Positions 28,611 to 39,450 of a DNA stretch of 64,000 bases are shown piece by piece. Below the pieces are notes generated by a model. It was not told the origin of the DNA. It worked only from the letters and a program-made list of their open reading frames with translations, and did no database searches. This DNA is from Mannheimia granulomatis (GTDB lineage: Bacteria; Pseudomonadota; Gammaproteobacteria; Enterobacterales; Pasteurellaceae): assembly GCF_011455695.1 (NCBI RefSeq), contig NZ_CP015030.1, positions 558,001 to 622,000 on the forward strand, given 5' to 3'. Position numbers and translations under genes: made by a program. Positions within the stretch are counted from its first letter, which is position 1. Each line of letters opens with the position of its first letter.

Positions 28611-28644
28611 AATTTATAAAGTTTTTATGCTTTTGAGGTAAGTG

Positions 28645-28660
28645 GCTAAAACGATTTAGC
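28645..28660. promoter_or_regulatory. LacI-family (Cra/FruR-like) operator near glgB
   Basis: GCTAAAACGATTTAGC has perfect 6-bp arms around ACGA. It lies about 115 bases before the glgB start and 36 bases from the CRP site. Confidence 0.65.
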
Positions 28661-28673
28661 TCTAAAAATATTT

Positions 28674-28689
28674 TGTGATCTGAGTCAAA
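28674..28689. promoter_or_regulatory. possible second, weaker CRP site upstream of glgB
   Basis: TGTGATCTGAGTCAAA has a perfect left half-site and a partial right one. A TATACT at 28702-28707 may be the glgB -10 element. Confidence 0.4.
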
Positions 28690-28774
28690 AAATAGAATAA
28701 ATATACTTCTTTTATTGTTATTTAGTGGTAGAGTAGAAGGTAAAATTAACGATAGCGTTAAGCAGGGAGTGCCT

Positions 28775-31009
28775 ATGCAGTATTACAGTTATTCTGAGCA
28801 AGATTTAACTTTTATTACGCAACTATCTGAGGGATATTGCAAGGATCCTTTTTCCTATCTAGGTATTCACTCAATTGATAATGGCGTTATTATTAGAGTT
28901 TTTCTTCCTTCCGCTCTTTCTTGTCAAGTTATCGATCTGCAAGGCAAAGTTATTTCAGCTATGCAGAAAATTGATGATAAAGGTTTTTTCATTGCTGAAT
29001 TGATTGGTAAAAAAATTGATTTTTCTTACCGCTTGTTGGTACAGTATCCACACACCCAAGCTGATATTGAAGATCCTTATCGTTTCAAAACCCATATTCA
29101 AGAGTTGGATAACTGGTTGTTTACCGAAGGGAAACAGCTTCGTCCTTATGAAAAATTAGGCGCTCATCCAATTACTCAAAACGAAGTAGGAGGTGTCCAC
29201 TTTAGTCTTTGGGCACCGAATGCAAAGAGGGTGTCTGTGGTGGGCGATTTTAACCAGTGGAATGGGCTTGTCCATTCTATGCGGTTCCATCCGGATTCAG
29301 GCATTTGGGATATTTTTATTCCAAATGTTGCTAAAGGGGCCTGTTATAAATTTGAAATACTGGATAACAATGGTGTGTTACGCTTAAAATCCGACCCTTA
29401 CGCCTTCGCATCTCAATTCCGACCCGAAACCGCATCTGTTGTATCAGGTTTACCAAGTGTTGTACCTGCTGAGAAAACTTGTCGCACAGGTAATGCGGTA
29501 GATAAGCCGATTTCTATTTATGAAGTACATTTAGGCTCTTGGCGCCGAAATATTGTCAATAATTACTGGTTAAGTTACGAAGAATTAGCCGATGAACTCA
29601 TTCCTTATGTAAAAGATATGGGATTTACCCATATTGAATTGCTCCCGATTTCAGAATTTCCATTTGATGGCTCTTGGGGCTATCAAACCACCGGAATTTA
29701 TTCTCCAACCAGCCGTTTCGGTAGCCCTGAAGGCTTACGCTATTTTATCCAAAAAGCCCACGATAAAGGCATCGGCGTAATTTTAGATTGGGTCGTCGGG
29801 CATTTTCCTGTCGATGAACATGGTTTAGTTTATTTTGACGGCACACATCTATACGAGCATTCTGATCCCAAAGAGGGATATCATAAAGATTGGAATACCT
29901 TGATTTTTAATTATGGCAGAAATGAGGTAAATAATTATTTATCCGGTAATGCACTTTATTGGATTGAGCGTTTTGGCATTGATGCCTTGCGTGTTGATGC
30001 GGTTGCTTCCATGATTTACCGAGATTATTCTCGTGCAGATGGCGAATGGATCCCTAATAAATATGGTGGACGTGAAAATTTAGAGGCGATCGATTTTTTA
30101 CGCCATACTAACAATATTTTACGAGAGGAAAGTCACGGTGGGGCGACGATTGCAGAGGAGTCGACTTCCTTTGCCGGTGTATCGCATCCAACCGAACAAG
30201 GCGGACTTGGCTTTAACTATAAGTGGAATATGGGCTGGATGAATGATACTTTGCGCTATATGCAAAAAGATCCTATTTATCGCCGTTATCATCACAATTT
30301 AATGACCTTTGGGATGACTTACCAATATAGTGAGAAGTTTGTGCTACCGCTTTCGCATGATGAAGTGGTACATGGTAAAGGCTCACTACTGAGTAAAATG
30401 CCGGGAGATTGCTGGCAAAAATTTGCTAACTTACGGGCTTATTATGGCTATATGTGGGGCTATCCGGGTAAAAAATTACTCTTTATGGGCAATGAATTTG
30501 CACAAGGCAAAGAGTGGAATTTTGAAGAAAGCTTGAACTGGCATTTGCTTGGAGAAGACGGGGGCGAGTGGCATAAAGGTGTGTTAGGCTGGGTAAAAGC
30601 ACTTAACCGTTTATATACAGAGACTCCGGCACTTTTTGAGCAAGATTATTCTCCTGAAGGCTTTGAATGGCTAGTGGTGGATGACTACGACAATTCTGTT
30701 TTTGCCTTTGAGCGTAAAGCAAAAAACGGCAATAGCGTGATAGTAGTCAGTAATTTCACCCCTGTTGTACGCAAGGATTACCGGATTGGCGTGAATGAAT
30801 TGGCGGAATATAAAGAGATCTTAAATTCTGATTTAGGCTGTTACTGTGGTAGTAATGTGAGCAATACTGATAGATTTGAAAGTCAATCGGTAGCATCGCA
30901 CGGTAAAGCTTATTCAATCAATATTACTTTACCACCGCTTTCAACTATCTTTATCACCAAGACAAAAGTGATTAAAGCGAAGAAGCCGTTAAAAAATCAT
31001 AAGAAATAA
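28775..31009 (+). CDS. glgB: 1,4-alpha-glucan branching enzyme
   Basis: GlgB makes the alpha-1,6 branches of glycogen. The 744-residue GH13 protein has an N-terminal region, a CBM48-like domain ([26 protein letters not shown]), the barrel, and a C-terminal domain. The nucleophile is D408 in RVDAVASM, the acid/base E461 in IAEEST, and [12 protein letters not shown] is the fourth conserved region. ATG 28775 follows GGGAG and gives normal length; an in-frame TTG at 28715 is unlikely. It is the first gene of glgBXCAP, and glgX starts 6 bases after it. Confidence 0.95.
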   Translation: MQYYSYSEQDLTFITQLSEGYCKDPFSYLGIHSIDNGVIIRVFLPSALSCQVIDLQGKVISAMQKIDDKGFFIAELIGKKIDFSYRLLVQYPHTQADIEDPYRFKTHIQELDNWLFTEGKQLRPYEKLGAHPITQNEVGGVHFSLWAPNAKRVSVVGDFNQWNGLVHSMRFHPDSGIWDIFIPNVAKGACYKFEILDNNGVLRLKSDPYAFASQFRPETASVVSGLPSVVPAEKTCRTGNAVDKPISIYEVHLGSWRRNIVNNYWLSYEELADELIPYVKDMGFTHIELLPISEFPFDGSWGYQTTGIYSPTSRFGSPEGLRYFIQKAHDKGIGVILDWVVGHFPVDEHGLVYFDGTHLYEHSDPKEGYHKDWNTLIFNYGRNEVNNYLSGNALYWIERFGIDALRVDAVASMIYRDYSRADGEWIPNKYGGRENLEAIDFLRHTNNILREESHGGATIAEESTSFAGVSHPTEQGGLGFNYKWNMGWMNDTLRYMQKDPIYRRYHHNLMTFGMTYQYSEKFVLPLSHDEVVHGKGSLLSKMPGDCWQKFANLRAYYGYMWGYPGKKLLFMGNEFAQGKEWNFEESLNWHLLGEDGGEWHKGVLGWVKALNRLYTETPALFEQDYSPEGFEWLVVDDYDNSVFAFERKAKNGNSVIVVSNFTPVVRKDYRIGVNELAEYKEILNSDLGCYCGSNVSNTDRFESQSVASHGKAYSINITLPPLSTIFITKTKVIKAKKPLKNHKK

Positions 31010-31015
31010 TAAAAG

Positions 31016-33034
31016 ATGATGCACTATTTTAAAGGAAAGCCTTTTCCATTTGGCAGTCAGACTTCTGTACAAGCGGGCAAATTTGGCACAAATTTTGCAA
31101 TTTTTTCTGAAAATGCGACCGCTATAACATTGTCTGTTTTTGATGAGCATAACCAAGAACACCGTGTTCCAATGTACTGCACAGAGGGGACGTGGCATGT
31201 TTTTGTGCCAGGAATCGGTGCCGGTACAAAATATGGTTATCGGGTAAAAGGTGTAGTAGATGAAAATCGCGGCTTTTTGTTTAATGAAAATAAATTATTA
31301 CTCGACCCTTACGCTAAAGCGATTACAGGCACACCTGATTTAAGTAGCGTTGAAGCAGCCTCATGGTACATTTGGATCGATGAGCGTGATAATGCCCATT
31401 TCGCTCCAAAATCAATTGTTGTTGATGAAAAATTTGATTGGGAACAGGATTGTCAGCTTTTTACCCCTTGGGAAGAAACCATTATTTATGAGTTGCAGGT
31501 TAAAGGCTTTAGTAAGCTTAATCTTAATGTACCACAATCAATAAGAGGTACTTTTGCAGGCTTGGCACACTCGGCATCAATCGCACATTTGAAAAAACTT
31601 GGCATTACTGCGGTGGAATTACTGCCAGTTACTTACCACATCGATGAGACCCATTTGCAGAAGCAAGGCTTAGTGAATTATTGGGGCTACAATGTGTTAG
31701 GTCATTTTGCCGTAGATCCGAGATTAGCTGCAGATAAACAAAATCCATTGCTAGAATTTAAGCAAATGGTGAAAACGCTTCATCAAGCGAATATTGAAGT
31801 GATTATGGATGTGGTATTTAACCATACCGCGGAAAGCGATAAAAATGGTCCAATGCTGAGTTTTCGAGGGATTGATAACCATGCCTATTGGCAAAATGAG
31901 CAAGGTGACTATGAGAATTGGACAGGCTGCGGAAACACATTAAATTTAAACAATCCTTATATACTTCGTTGGGCAATCGATTGCTTGTACTATTGGGTGG
32001 AGGAGTGTCACATCGATGGCTTCCGTTTTGATTTAGCTTCAATTTTAGGTAGAACGCCTCATTTTTCCGAAAAAGCAGATTTTTTTAAAGCAATCAAAAG
32101 TTGTTCGAGATTAGCCCATACTAAATTGATTGCTGAGCCTTGGGATATCGGCACAGAGGGTTACCAATTAGGCAGATTTCCGGAATCCTTTTATCAATGG
32201 AACGATCGTTACCGTGATGATATGCGATGTTTATGGCTACAACAAAAAGGTGATTTGGGGTTGTTTGCCTGCCGTTTTGCCGGCAGCGATGATATTTTTT
32301 CTAAGCACACATCTTCTAGAAGCATTAATTTTATTGCCTCGCACGATGGCTTTAATCTGCAAGATTTAGTCAGCTATAACCAAAAACATAATTTTGCTAA
32401 CGGCGAACAAAATCGTGACGGAGATAATGAGAATTACAGCTACAACCATGGCGTTGAGGGCGAAACCGATGATGAATCGGTAAAAAATCAGCGAGAAATG
32501 ACCGCTTGTGGGCTATTGGCGACGTTATTTTTATCTGCCGGTGTGCCGATGCTGCTTGCCGGCGATGAAATGGGACATAGCCAGCAGGGTAATAATAACT
32601 GTTATTGCCAAGATAATGAAACCGCTTGGTTGGATTGGGAAAAAGCCAACCAAGCACGGATAGATTATGTAGCGGCATTAATTGCGCTACGCAAAAAAAT
32701 CCCGCTACTCTCAAAACAAAATAAATGGTGGGATAGCCAATCGGTCAGTTGGCTGAATGTTTCGGCACAGTCTATGCAAATTAGTGATTGGCATAATAAT
32801 GCCTTAAAAGAAATGGCAATTTTATTACAGGATAAGTGGTTGTTTTTGGTTAATGCCAAACGCCAGAAACAGCAATTTCGATTGCCTGAAGGCAACTGGA
32901 CAGTGGTTTTAGGGCAAATAACAGGAACTTTGATGACAGACACGCAAGCAGTTACACTCAATGATATGGGAGTATGCGTACTTCAAAAAAGTGATGCAAT
33001 TCACACAGCAACATTGGAGACACAACATGCTTAA
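31016..33034 (+). CDS. glgX: glycogen debranching enzyme GlgX
   Basis: GlgX removes the short branches left when phosphorylase trims glycogen. The 672-residue GH13 protein has a CBM48-like N-terminus (GTNFAIFSENATAITLSVFD), the nucleophile D339 in GFRFDLAS, the acid/base E374 in LIAEPWD, and FIASHDGF. NWTGCGNTLNLN is the subfamily signature. Two ATGs in tandem (31016, 31019) could start it. It overlaps glgC by 8 bases. An uptake signal encodes part of REMTACGLLATL. Confidence 0.94.
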   Translation: MMHYFKGKPFPFGSQTSVQAGKFGTNFAIFSENATAITLSVFDEHNQEHRVPMYCTEGTWHVFVPGIGAGTKYGYRVKGVVDENRGFLFNENKLLLDPYAKAITGTPDLSSVEAASWYIWIDERDNAHFAPKSIVVDEKFDWEQDCQLFTPWEETIIYELQVKGFSKLNLNVPQSIRGTFAGLAHSASIAHLKKLGITAVELLPVTYHIDETHLQKQGLVNYWGYNVLGHFAVDPRLAADKQNPLLEFKQMVKTLHQANIEVIMDVVFNHTAESDKNGPMLSFRGIDNHAYWQNEQGDYENWTGCGNTLNLNNPYILRWAIDCLYYWVEECHIDGFRFDLASILGRTPHFSEKADFFKAIKSCSRLAHTKLIAEPWDIGTEGYQLGRFPESFYQWNDRYRDDMRCLWLQQKGDLGLFACRFAGSDDIFSKHTSSRSINFIASHDGFNLQDLVSYNQKHNFANGEQNRDGDNENYSYNHGVEGETDDESVKNQREMTACGLLATLFLSAGVPMLLAGDEMGHSQQGNNNCYCQDNETAWLDWEKANQARIDYVAALIALRKKIPLLSKQNKWWDSQSVSWLNVSAQSMQISDWHNNALKEMAILLQDKWLFLVNAKRQKQQFRLPEGNWTVVLGQITGTLMTDTQAVTLNDMGVCVLQKSDAIHTATLETQHA

Positions 33035-34340
33035 TCAAGAATCAACGGCACTTGTTGCCAGACAGGATCTGACTAACGATACTTTAGTTTTAATTTTAGC
33101 CGGTGGACGGGGGTCTCGTTTGTATGAATTGACTGATAAACGTGCAAAACCTGCAGTCTATTTTGGTGGAAGTCGCCGTATTATCGACTTCGCTTTATCG
33201 AACTGTATTAACTCTAACTTATTGAAAATTGGCGTGATCACCCAATATGCTGCTCACTCATTGTTGCGTCATTTACAACGAGGTTGGTCATTCTTGCCTT
33301 ATGAACGTAATCAATATATTGATATGTTACCGGCTCGCCAGCAATTAGATGAAAACACGTGGTATCGTGGTACTGCTGATGCTGTCTATCAGAATATGGC
33401 GATGATGAAATCGCACTATCGTCCGAAATATGTGGTGATTTTAGCCGGAGATCATATATACAAAATGGATTATACCCAAATGTTGAAAGATCATGTGGAT
33501 AAAGGGGCAAAATGTACTGTCGGCTGTATTGAAGTACCTCGTTCGCAGGCCACAGAATTTGGTGTGATGGCGGTAAATGAAAAATTAAAAGTCAAAGAAT
33601 TTGTAGAAAAACCGGCTGACCCACCATCAATGCCGGGCAAGCCTGAATCATCTCTGGCCTCAATGGGAATCTATGTTTTTAATGCAGATTATCTCTATGA
33701 AATGCTGGAAAAAGAAGCTTCAACACCGGGAACTTCACATGATTTCGGTAAAGATATCATTCCAAAAGCGGTTGAACAAGGCGTGTTATATGCTCATCCT
33801 TTTGAACGTTCTTGCAAAGGGCGTAATGCAAGTGGGGCAATTTATTGGCGTGATGTGGGAACTATTGATAGTTATTGGGCCGCTCACATGGATTTAGTCT
33901 CTGAAGAACCGGAATTAGACTTATATGATGAATCTTGGCCAATTCATGGTCGCCCGCAGCAAACTGCACCGGCTCGTTTTTTCTATAATCGAGCTCGTGC
34001 CAGAACCCTAGACAACTCCCTCATTGCTGGTGGTTGTGTGATTACCGATGCAGAAATCAGTAACTCGGTACTGTTTAACCGTGTTCATGTTGAGGCTGAA
34101 TCAGTGATCGAACATGCGGTTATTCTGCCACAGGTAACAATTGGGAAAAACTGTATTATCAAACGTGCAGTGATTGACCGTCATTGCGTGCTGCCTGATG
34201 GATTACAAATCGGTGTGAATTTGGAAGATGATGAGAAACATTTCCGTGTGAGTAAAGAAGGTATTGTGTTAGTTACACAAAAAATGCTGGATAAGCTTGC
34301 CGGAAAAGAAGTGTGTTCGGATATTAAATATACAATTTAA
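33027..34340 (+). CDS. glgC: glucose-1-phosphate adenylyltransferase
   Basis: GlgC makes ADP-glucose, the committed and allosterically regulated step of glycogen synthesis. The 437-residue protein has LAGGRGSRLYELT with the phosphate-binding Arg, KRAKPAVYFGG near the regulatory site, the WYRGTADAVYQN motif and a C-terminal left-handed beta-helix (SNSVLF, ILPQVTIGKNC). ATG 33027 has TTGGAGA upstream and overlaps the glgX stop, implying coupling. Confidence 0.96.
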   Translation: MLNQESTALVARQDLTNDTLVLILAGGRGSRLYELTDKRAKPAVYFGGSRRIIDFALSNCINSNLLKIGVITQYAAHSLLRHLQRGWSFLPYERNQYIDMLPARQQLDENTWYRGTADAVYQNMAMMKSHYRPKYVVILAGDHIYKMDYTQMLKDHVDKGAKCTVGCIEVPRSQATEFGVMAVNEKLKVKEFVEKPADPPSMPGKPESSLASMGIYVFNADYLYEMLEKEASTPGTSHDFGKDIIPKAVEQGVLYAHPFERSCKGRNASGAIYWRDVGTIDSYWAAHMDLVSEEPELDLYDESWPIHGRPQQTAPARFFYNRARARTLDNSLIAGGCVITDAEISNSVLFNRVHVEAESVIEHAVILPQVTIGKNCIIKRAVIDRHCVLPDGLQIGVNLEDDEKHFRVSKEGIVLVTQKMLDKLAGKEVCSDIKYTI

Positions 34341-34357
34341 ATATTGATGATATAATG

Positions 34358-34380
34358 CTTCGGGTTTGGAACACCCGAAG
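34358..34380 (+). terminator. hairpin in the glgC-glgA gap (possible attenuator)
   Basis: CTTCGGGT / ACCCGAAG, an 8-bp perfect stem with a 7-base loop, is followed by an uptake signal and then TCTTTTTTTA. The T-run begins about 19 bases past the stem, so it is a weak terminator at best and may tune downstream glgA-glgP or be an mRNA end. Confidence 0.4.
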
Positions 34381-34431
34381 TATTGTGATTCAAGCGGTCT
34401 TTTTTTATAAAAAATTTGCAATGGTTATAAA

Positions 34432-35868
34432 ATGAAAGTTTTACATGTTTGCTCTGAAATGTACCCTCTTATTAAAACTGGCGGGCTTGCTGATGTAATG
34501 GGGGCATTACCTTTTGCGCAACAACAAGCGGGTAATGATGTTAGAGTATTAATTCCTTACTATCCTAAAGTTACCCAAACATTGGGTGAAACAGTAGAAG
34601 TTGCCACAATCGGGACTTTTGCTGGTTTAGTAACGGTTAGATTTGCTTATTTTAATGGTGTGGGTGTGTATGTAATTGATGCCCCACATCTATTTATGCG
34701 TGAGGGTAACCCTTATCACGACAGTAATTATCAAGATTATCCCGATAATTATAAACGTTTTGCTTTGTTGGGCTATATTGGTGCGCAGTTAGCACAAGGG
34801 CTAGATCATTGGTGGGGGGGAGCAGATGTCCTACACGCTCATGATTGGCAGGCAGGTCTTGCCTGTGCTTACCTAAAAAGCTGGGGAAGTTCGGTAAAAA
34901 GTGTATTTACCATTCACAATATTGCTTATCTCGGGCGTTTTAACGCTTTCCATTTGGCGGAACTTGGCTTACCGTGGGAATTTTTCCACGCGGAAGGTTT
35001 GGAATTCTACGGTGAAATTTCCTACCTAAAAGCCGGCTTATATTTTGCCGACCGTATTACTACCGTCAGCCCAACCTATGCTCGTGAAATTACTGAAGAA
35101 ATTGCCGGTGCAGGCTTGCACGGTTTATTAGCAACCCGTCAATATCAAGGTAGGTTACGTGGTATTTTAAATGGGGTGGATGGTGAGGTATGGGATCCGG
35201 AAATCGATCCAAATATTATTGCCAATTACCGCCCGAACTATATGCACGGTAAAGCGAAAAACAAAGCAGAATTGCAACGTATTTTTGGTTTGCCGGAAGA
35301 TAAAGAAGCTCTATTGATGGTAATGGTAACCCGTTTAACCGAACAAAAAGGAGCGGATTTCCTATTGGCTAATATTGATACCTTAATGCAGCATAATGTG
35401 CAAATTGTGGTGCTGGGTAGTGGCTCGCCGGATTTAGAAAATGCCTTACGCTATTTCCAACATAAATATCCGAACCAAATCGGCGTGAAAATTGGTTATG
35501 ATGAAGCTTTATCGCATCAAATTATTGCTGGTGGCGATCTGATTTTAGTCCCAAGTCGTTTTGAGCCTTGTGGCTTAACTCAACTTTATGGCTTGAAATA
35601 CGGAACCTTACCGCTTGTCCGTCGCACTGGGGGTTTAGCGGATACGGTGTTTGATAGCCATAAAGAAAGCATTGAAAACCGCACAGCAACAGGCTTTGTG
35701 TTTGATTATCCTGATGCACCTGCATTTTTAGATGCCGCAATGCGAGCTATTAGCTTATGGCAGAAACAGAAATTATGGTCAAGTGTTCGCCAAAATGCGT
35801 TAGCACAAGATTTTGGTTGGGCAAAAGTGGCAGAGCAGTATCAAAATTTATATCACGAAATTATTTAA
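34432..35868 (+). CDS. glgA: glycogen synthase (ADP-glucose)
   Basis: GlgA is the GT5 enzyme that extends glycogen from ADP-glucose. The 478-residue protein shows the N-terminal KTGGLADVMGALP loop that binds ADP-glucose, DVLHAHDWQ, and in the C-terminal domain VPSRFEPCGLTQLYGLKYGTLP with the family Glu. Length is as in E. coli. It lies 91 bases after glgC and 94 before glgP. Confidence 0.96.
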   Translation: MKVLHVCSEMYPLIKTGGLADVMGALPFAQQQAGNDVRVLIPYYPKVTQTLGETVEVATIGTFAGLVTVRFAYFNGVGVYVIDAPHLFMREGNPYHDSNYQDYPDNYKRFALLGYIGAQLAQGLDHWWGGADVLHAHDWQAGLACAYLKSWGSSVKSVFTIHNIAYLGRFNAFHLAELGLPWEFFHAEGLEFYGEISYLKAGLYFADRITTVSPTYAREITEEIAGAGLHGLLATRQYQGRLRGILNGVDGEVWDPEIDPNIIANYRPNYMHGKAKNKAELQRIFGLPEDKEALLMVMVTRLTEQKGADFLLANIDTLMQHNVQIVVLGSGSPDLENALRYFQHKYPNQIGVKIGYDEALSHQIIAGGDLILVPSRFEPCGLTQLYGLKYGTLPLVRRTGGLADTVFDSHKESIENRTATGFVFDYPDAPAFLDAAMRAISLWQKQKLWSSVRQNALAQDFGWAKVAEQYQNLYHEII

Positions 35869-35885
35869 TTTAGATTTACATTGCA

Positions 35886-35931
35886 ACAAGCGGTCATATT
35901 GGCAAAAAATCTTGCAAATTTGACCGCTTGT
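35886..35931. repeat. inverted uptake-signal pair between glgA and glgP
   Basis: ACAAGCGGTCA (35886-35896) and TGACCGCTTGT (35921-35931) are exact 11-bp arms around a 24-base loop. There is no strong T-run, so readthrough into glgP is likely. Confidence 0.75.
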
Positions 35932-35962
35932 AATTGTATAAAAAGCGAGAGGAATATATCAA

Positions 35963-38467
35963 ATGGGCAGCCAGTCATTAAGTCCTGAAATGATTAAAAA
36001 TGTCAAAAATGCTATTTTACACAAAATGGTTTTTGCATTGGGGGTGGAGCCTCGTGATGCAAGCAAACGCAATTGGCTAAATGCCACACTTCGAGTGGTG
36101 CGTGATTTATCTACCGAAGATTGGTTACAAACCCGCCGCAGCCAAGTGGCGAATGGAAGTCGTCGAGTCTATTACTTGTCAATGGAGTTTTTGATGGGAC
36201 GGACTTTCAGTAATGCAATGATTTCAGAAGGGGTCTATGAGCTTGTTGGCGCTGCGTTAAAAGAGTTAGGGCAAGATCTGGAAGCAATAATCAATGAAGA
36301 GGGCGATCCAGGCTTAGGTAATGGTGGTTTGGGGCGTTTGGCAGCGTGCTATATGGATAGTTTGGCTACGATGAAGATTCCGGCTATCGGTTACGGCATT
36401 CAATATGAATATGGTATGTTCCGACAAGAAATTCGTAATGGTGAGCAAGTTGAGCAGCCTGATGAATGGTTGGAAAATGAATTTGTATGGCCATATTTAC
36501 GTTCGAGTAAGCGCTTCCCAGTGCGTTTTGGCGGGAAAACTTGGCGTGAAGGTAAAAAAGTAGTGTGGCAGCCGGAAGAAGAAATTATGGCACAAGCTCA
36601 CGATCAACTCATTCCGGGTTTTGAGACGACCTCAACCAATAGCTTACGTTTATGGTCTGCTCACGCATCTGGTAAAGGTTTTGGTTTATCTGATTTCAAC
36701 CGTGGCGACTATTTTGCTGCGATGGTAAAACAAAACAGCTCGGAAAATGTCTCTCGTGTGCTGTATCCTGATGATTCGACTTACAACGGCAGAGAATTAC
36801 GTTTACGCCAAGAATATTTCTTATGCTCAGCATCAGTGCAAGATATTATTCGCCGCCATGAAGCGGAGTTTGGCTCTTGTGTGAATTTAGCCGATAAAGT
36901 GGCAATTCATTTAAATGATACCCACCCAACCCTTGCTGTGCCTGAATTAATGCGTATTTTAATTGACGAAAAAGGCTACTCTTGGGAACAGGCTTGGGCG
37001 ATGACACACAAAATTTTCTTCTATACCAATCACACCTTAATGAGTGAAGCGTTGGAAACCTGGCCGGTGGAAATGTTAGCAAGAATTTTACCTCGCCATT
37101 TGGAGATTATTTTTGATATTAACGAACATTTCTTAGAGCAAGTTCGCAGCCAATTTCCGGATGATAACGATTTTATCTCTCGTGTCTCATTAATTGATGA
37201 GCAAGGTGATCGTCGAGTGCGTATGGCATGGCTTGCAGTAGTTGCTTCAACGAAAGTAAATGGTGTTGCGAAAATTCACTCAGATTTAATGGTGGAATCA
37301 ATTTTTGCTGACTTCGCCCGCATTTTCCCTAACCGATTCACAAATGTGACGAACGGTGTAACACCTCGCCGTTGGATAAAAATCGCTAACCCGGGCTTAG
37401 CGAATATTTTAGATAAATGTATTGGTAATAAATGGCTAACCGATTTAAGTGAGCTTGAAAAATTCAATGCGTTTGCGGACGATGCGGACGTGCAAGCAGA
37501 AATTGCGGCAGTGAAAACCGAAAACAAACGCAGCTTGGCAAAATATGTGGAAGAAACCCAAGGCATTAAATTAAATCCGGAGGCGATTTTTGATGTGCAG
37601 GTTAAACGAATCCACAAATACAAACGCCAACAAATGAATGTGTTACACATTATCACATTGTATAATCGCATTTTGAAAAATCCGAGTGCTGATTGGACTC
37701 CACGAGTATTCATCTTTGCCGGTAAAGCGGCAAGCGCTTACTATGCGGCGAAAAAAGTGATTCGTTTAATCAATGATGTGGCAAATGTAGTAAATAACGA
37801 TCCTCGCATTAATGATTTAATCAAAGTGGTCTTTATTCCAAACTATGGTGTATCTCTTGCTCAAATGATTATTCCGGCAGCGGATGTGTCTGAACAGATA
37901 TCTCTTGCAGGAACTGAGGCATCAGGCACTTCTAATATGAAATTTGCCTTAAACGGTGCTTTAACGATTGGCACACTAGATGGGGCAAACGTAGAAATTT
38001 TAGAGTGTGTGGGTAAAGAAAATATTTTTATTTTCGGTAACGAAGTGGAACAAGTGGAAGAACTTCGCCGCAATGGCTATTCGCCATATCACTACTATGA
38101 AAAAGACAGTGAGCTGAATGAGGCGATTTCTCAAATTTTAAGTGGTAAATTCTCACCAGAAGATCCATACCGTTATCAAGATCTCATCTTAAATTCGGGC
38201 GACTACTACCAAGCTTGTGCAGATTACCGTAGTTATGTAGAAGCTCAGGAAAAAGTCGCGCAAGCCTACCGGAATAAGCAGGCTTGGACTCGTTCTGCGA
38301 TTATCAATATTGCGAATATGGGCTACTTCTCATCAGACCGTTCAGTGATGGATTATGCAAAAAATATCTGGAAAATCGAACCGATGACAGAAGAGCAACT
38401 AAAAGGCGATGCGACCTTTGATAGTATTCTAGAGAGTTCAAATAAACTATTGAATTTAAAGAAATAA
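35963..38467 (+). CDS. glgP: glycogen phosphorylase
   Basis: GlgP releases glucose-1-phosphate from the non-reducing ends of glycogen. The 834-residue GT35 protein has [15 protein letters not shown] at the active site, LNDTHP, the [10 protein letters not shown] block and the PLP-Lys motif [14 protein letters not shown]. It is clearly glycogen phosphorylase type; MalP would look similar, but its place at the end of glgBXCA decides. A strong terminator follows. Confidence 0.95.
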   Translation: MGSQSLSPEMIKNVKNAILHKMVFALGVEPRDASKRNWLNATLRVVRDLSTEDWLQTRRSQVANGSRRVYYLSMEFLMGRTFSNAMISEGVYELVGAALKELGQDLEAIINEEGDPGLGNGGLGRLAACYMDSLATMKIPAIGYGIQYEYGMFRQEIRNGEQVEQPDEWLENEFVWPYLRSSKRFPVRFGGKTWREGKKVVWQPEEEIMAQAHDQLIPGFETTSTNSLRLWSAHASGKGFGLSDFNRGDYFAAMVKQNSSENVSRVLYPDDSTYNGRELRLRQEYFLCSASVQDIIRRHEAEFGSCVNLADKVAIHLNDTHPTLAVPELMRILIDEKGYSWEQAWAMTHKIFFYTNHTLMSEALETWPVEMLARILPRHLEIIFDINEHFLEQVRSQFPDDNDFISRVSLIDEQGDRRVRMAWLAVVASTKVNGVAKIHSDLMVESIFADFARIFPNRFTNVTNGVTPRRWIKIANPGLANILDKCIGNKWLTDLSELEKFNAFADDADVQAEIAAVKTENKRSLAKYVEETQGIKLNPEAIFDVQVKRIHKYKRQQMNVLHIITLYNRILKNPSADWTPRVFIFAGKAASAYYAAKKVIRLINDVANVVNNDPRINDLIKVVFIPNYGVSLAQMIIPAADVSEQISLAGTEASGTSNMKFALNGALTIGTLDGANVEILECVGKENIFIFGNEVEQVEELRRNGYSPYHYYEKDSELNEAISQILSGKFSPEDPYRYQDLILNSGDYYQACADYRSYVEAQEKVAQAYRNKQAWTRSAIINIANMGYFSSDRSVMDYAKNIWKIEPMTEEQLKGDATFDSILESSNKLLNLKK

Positions 38468-38483
38468 TGTATTAAAAAATGAG

Positions 38484-38515
38484 AAAACGGTAAGGTACAC
38501 TCCTTACCGTTTTTT
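38484..38515. terminator. terminator between convergent glgP and trmJ
   Basis: AAAACGGTAAGG pairs perfectly with CCTTACCGTTTT around TACACT, with a T-run on the + side and an A-run (Ts on minus) on the other. Confidence 0.88.
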
Positions 38516-38523
38516 GTTGGTTT

Positions 38524-39240
38524 CTATTTGGATTTTTCAACCGCAGTGAGCATTCCCCTCAATAAATTCAGTTCATTACTTTCTAATTCTGCTCGTTGAT
38601 AAAGACGGCGAAGTTTTAGCATTACAGCTTCATTACGAATAAAGCCCAACTCTTTATACACGCGTTCAGTGTGATCAAAAAAATGTTCTAACGCCTGTGC
38701 GGTAGGGTACTCTTTTTGTTCTGCAAGCGGTCGTTTTTCTTGAGAATTTTGCAAATATGCCATTCGGATTTCGTAACTTGCCAATTGAACTGCCATTGCA
38801 AGATTCAATGAGCCGTAATCGGGGTTAGTTGGAAAATTCAGGTGATAGTGGCATTTGAGCAGCTCTTCATTGGTTAGCCCAACTCGCTCTCGCCCGAAGA
38901 CAATAGCGGCCTTGCCTCGTGTCGCACGGTGTAGCACTAATTCACCACATTCTCTCGGCTCAATTAAGGTGCTTTGCAAATGACGAAGTCTGGCACTGGT
39001 GCCTATTACAAGCTGACAATCGGCAATTGCCTCATCAAAAGAAGAGAAAATTTGGGCGTTATCCAGCACATCTTTAGCACCGGCAGCAAGGGCGTATGCT
39101 TGTTCATCTATTGGATGCTTTGGGGCAACTAAACGTAGCTGAGCTAGGCCCATTGTTTTCATTGCTCGGGCTGCTGAGCCTATATTGGCCGGGAGTGACG
39201 TTTCAACAAGAATAATGTGAATTTGATCGAGAATCTGCAT
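38524..39240 (-). CDS. trmJ: tRNA (cytidine/uridine-32-2'-O)-methyltransferase TrmJ
   Basis: TrmJ methylates the 2'-O of nucleotide 32 in several tRNAs. The 238-residue SPOUT-family protein has IHIILVETSLPANIGSAARAMKTMGL at the N-terminus, the knot residues IVFGRERVGLTNEE and YGSLNLAMAVQ. The C-terminal helices end ELNLLRGMLTAVEK. I chose the ATG at 39240; an upstream TTG would add a basic 13-residue tail that E. coli TrmJ lacks. It stands alone, convergent with glgP and divergent from pntA. Confidence 0.9.
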   Translation of the reverse strand: MQILDQIHIILVETSLPANIGSAARAMKTMGLAQLRLVAPKHPIDEQAYALAAGAKDVLDNAQIFSSFDEAIADCQLVIGTSARLRHLQSTLIEPRECGELVLHRATRGKAAIVFGRERVGLTNEELLKCHYHLNFPTNPDYGSLNLAMAVQLASYEIRMAYLQNSQEKRPLAEQKEYPTAQALEHFFDHTERVYKELGFIRNEAVMLKLRRLYQRAELESNELNLLRGMLTAVEKSK

Positions 39241-39450
39241 TGGAGTTTGTTTCTTTTTTGTTAAATTTTTATCTTTCAATAGTGTAGCAAAATTTGTTAT
39301 CGCTGGAAATTTGAAAAAAATCAGTAATATCCCTTTAAATTTAGAGATTTTTTTACCAATCTGCTTTATTTAGTGGTACATTTAAGAGATTCTTTAAACT
39401 TAAACGGGCTATTCATTTAGCTTTTAAATCACAACATTACAGGAGTCTTT

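Noticed and set aside
32397-32961. Two open frames antisense to glgX
   Set aside because: They are mirror frames of a well-conserved gene, with no start signals or recognisable domains.
39241-39279. TTG start giving a longer TrmJ
   Set aside because: It adds a basic 13-residue tail not found in E. coli TrmJ and has no convincing ribosome-binding site.
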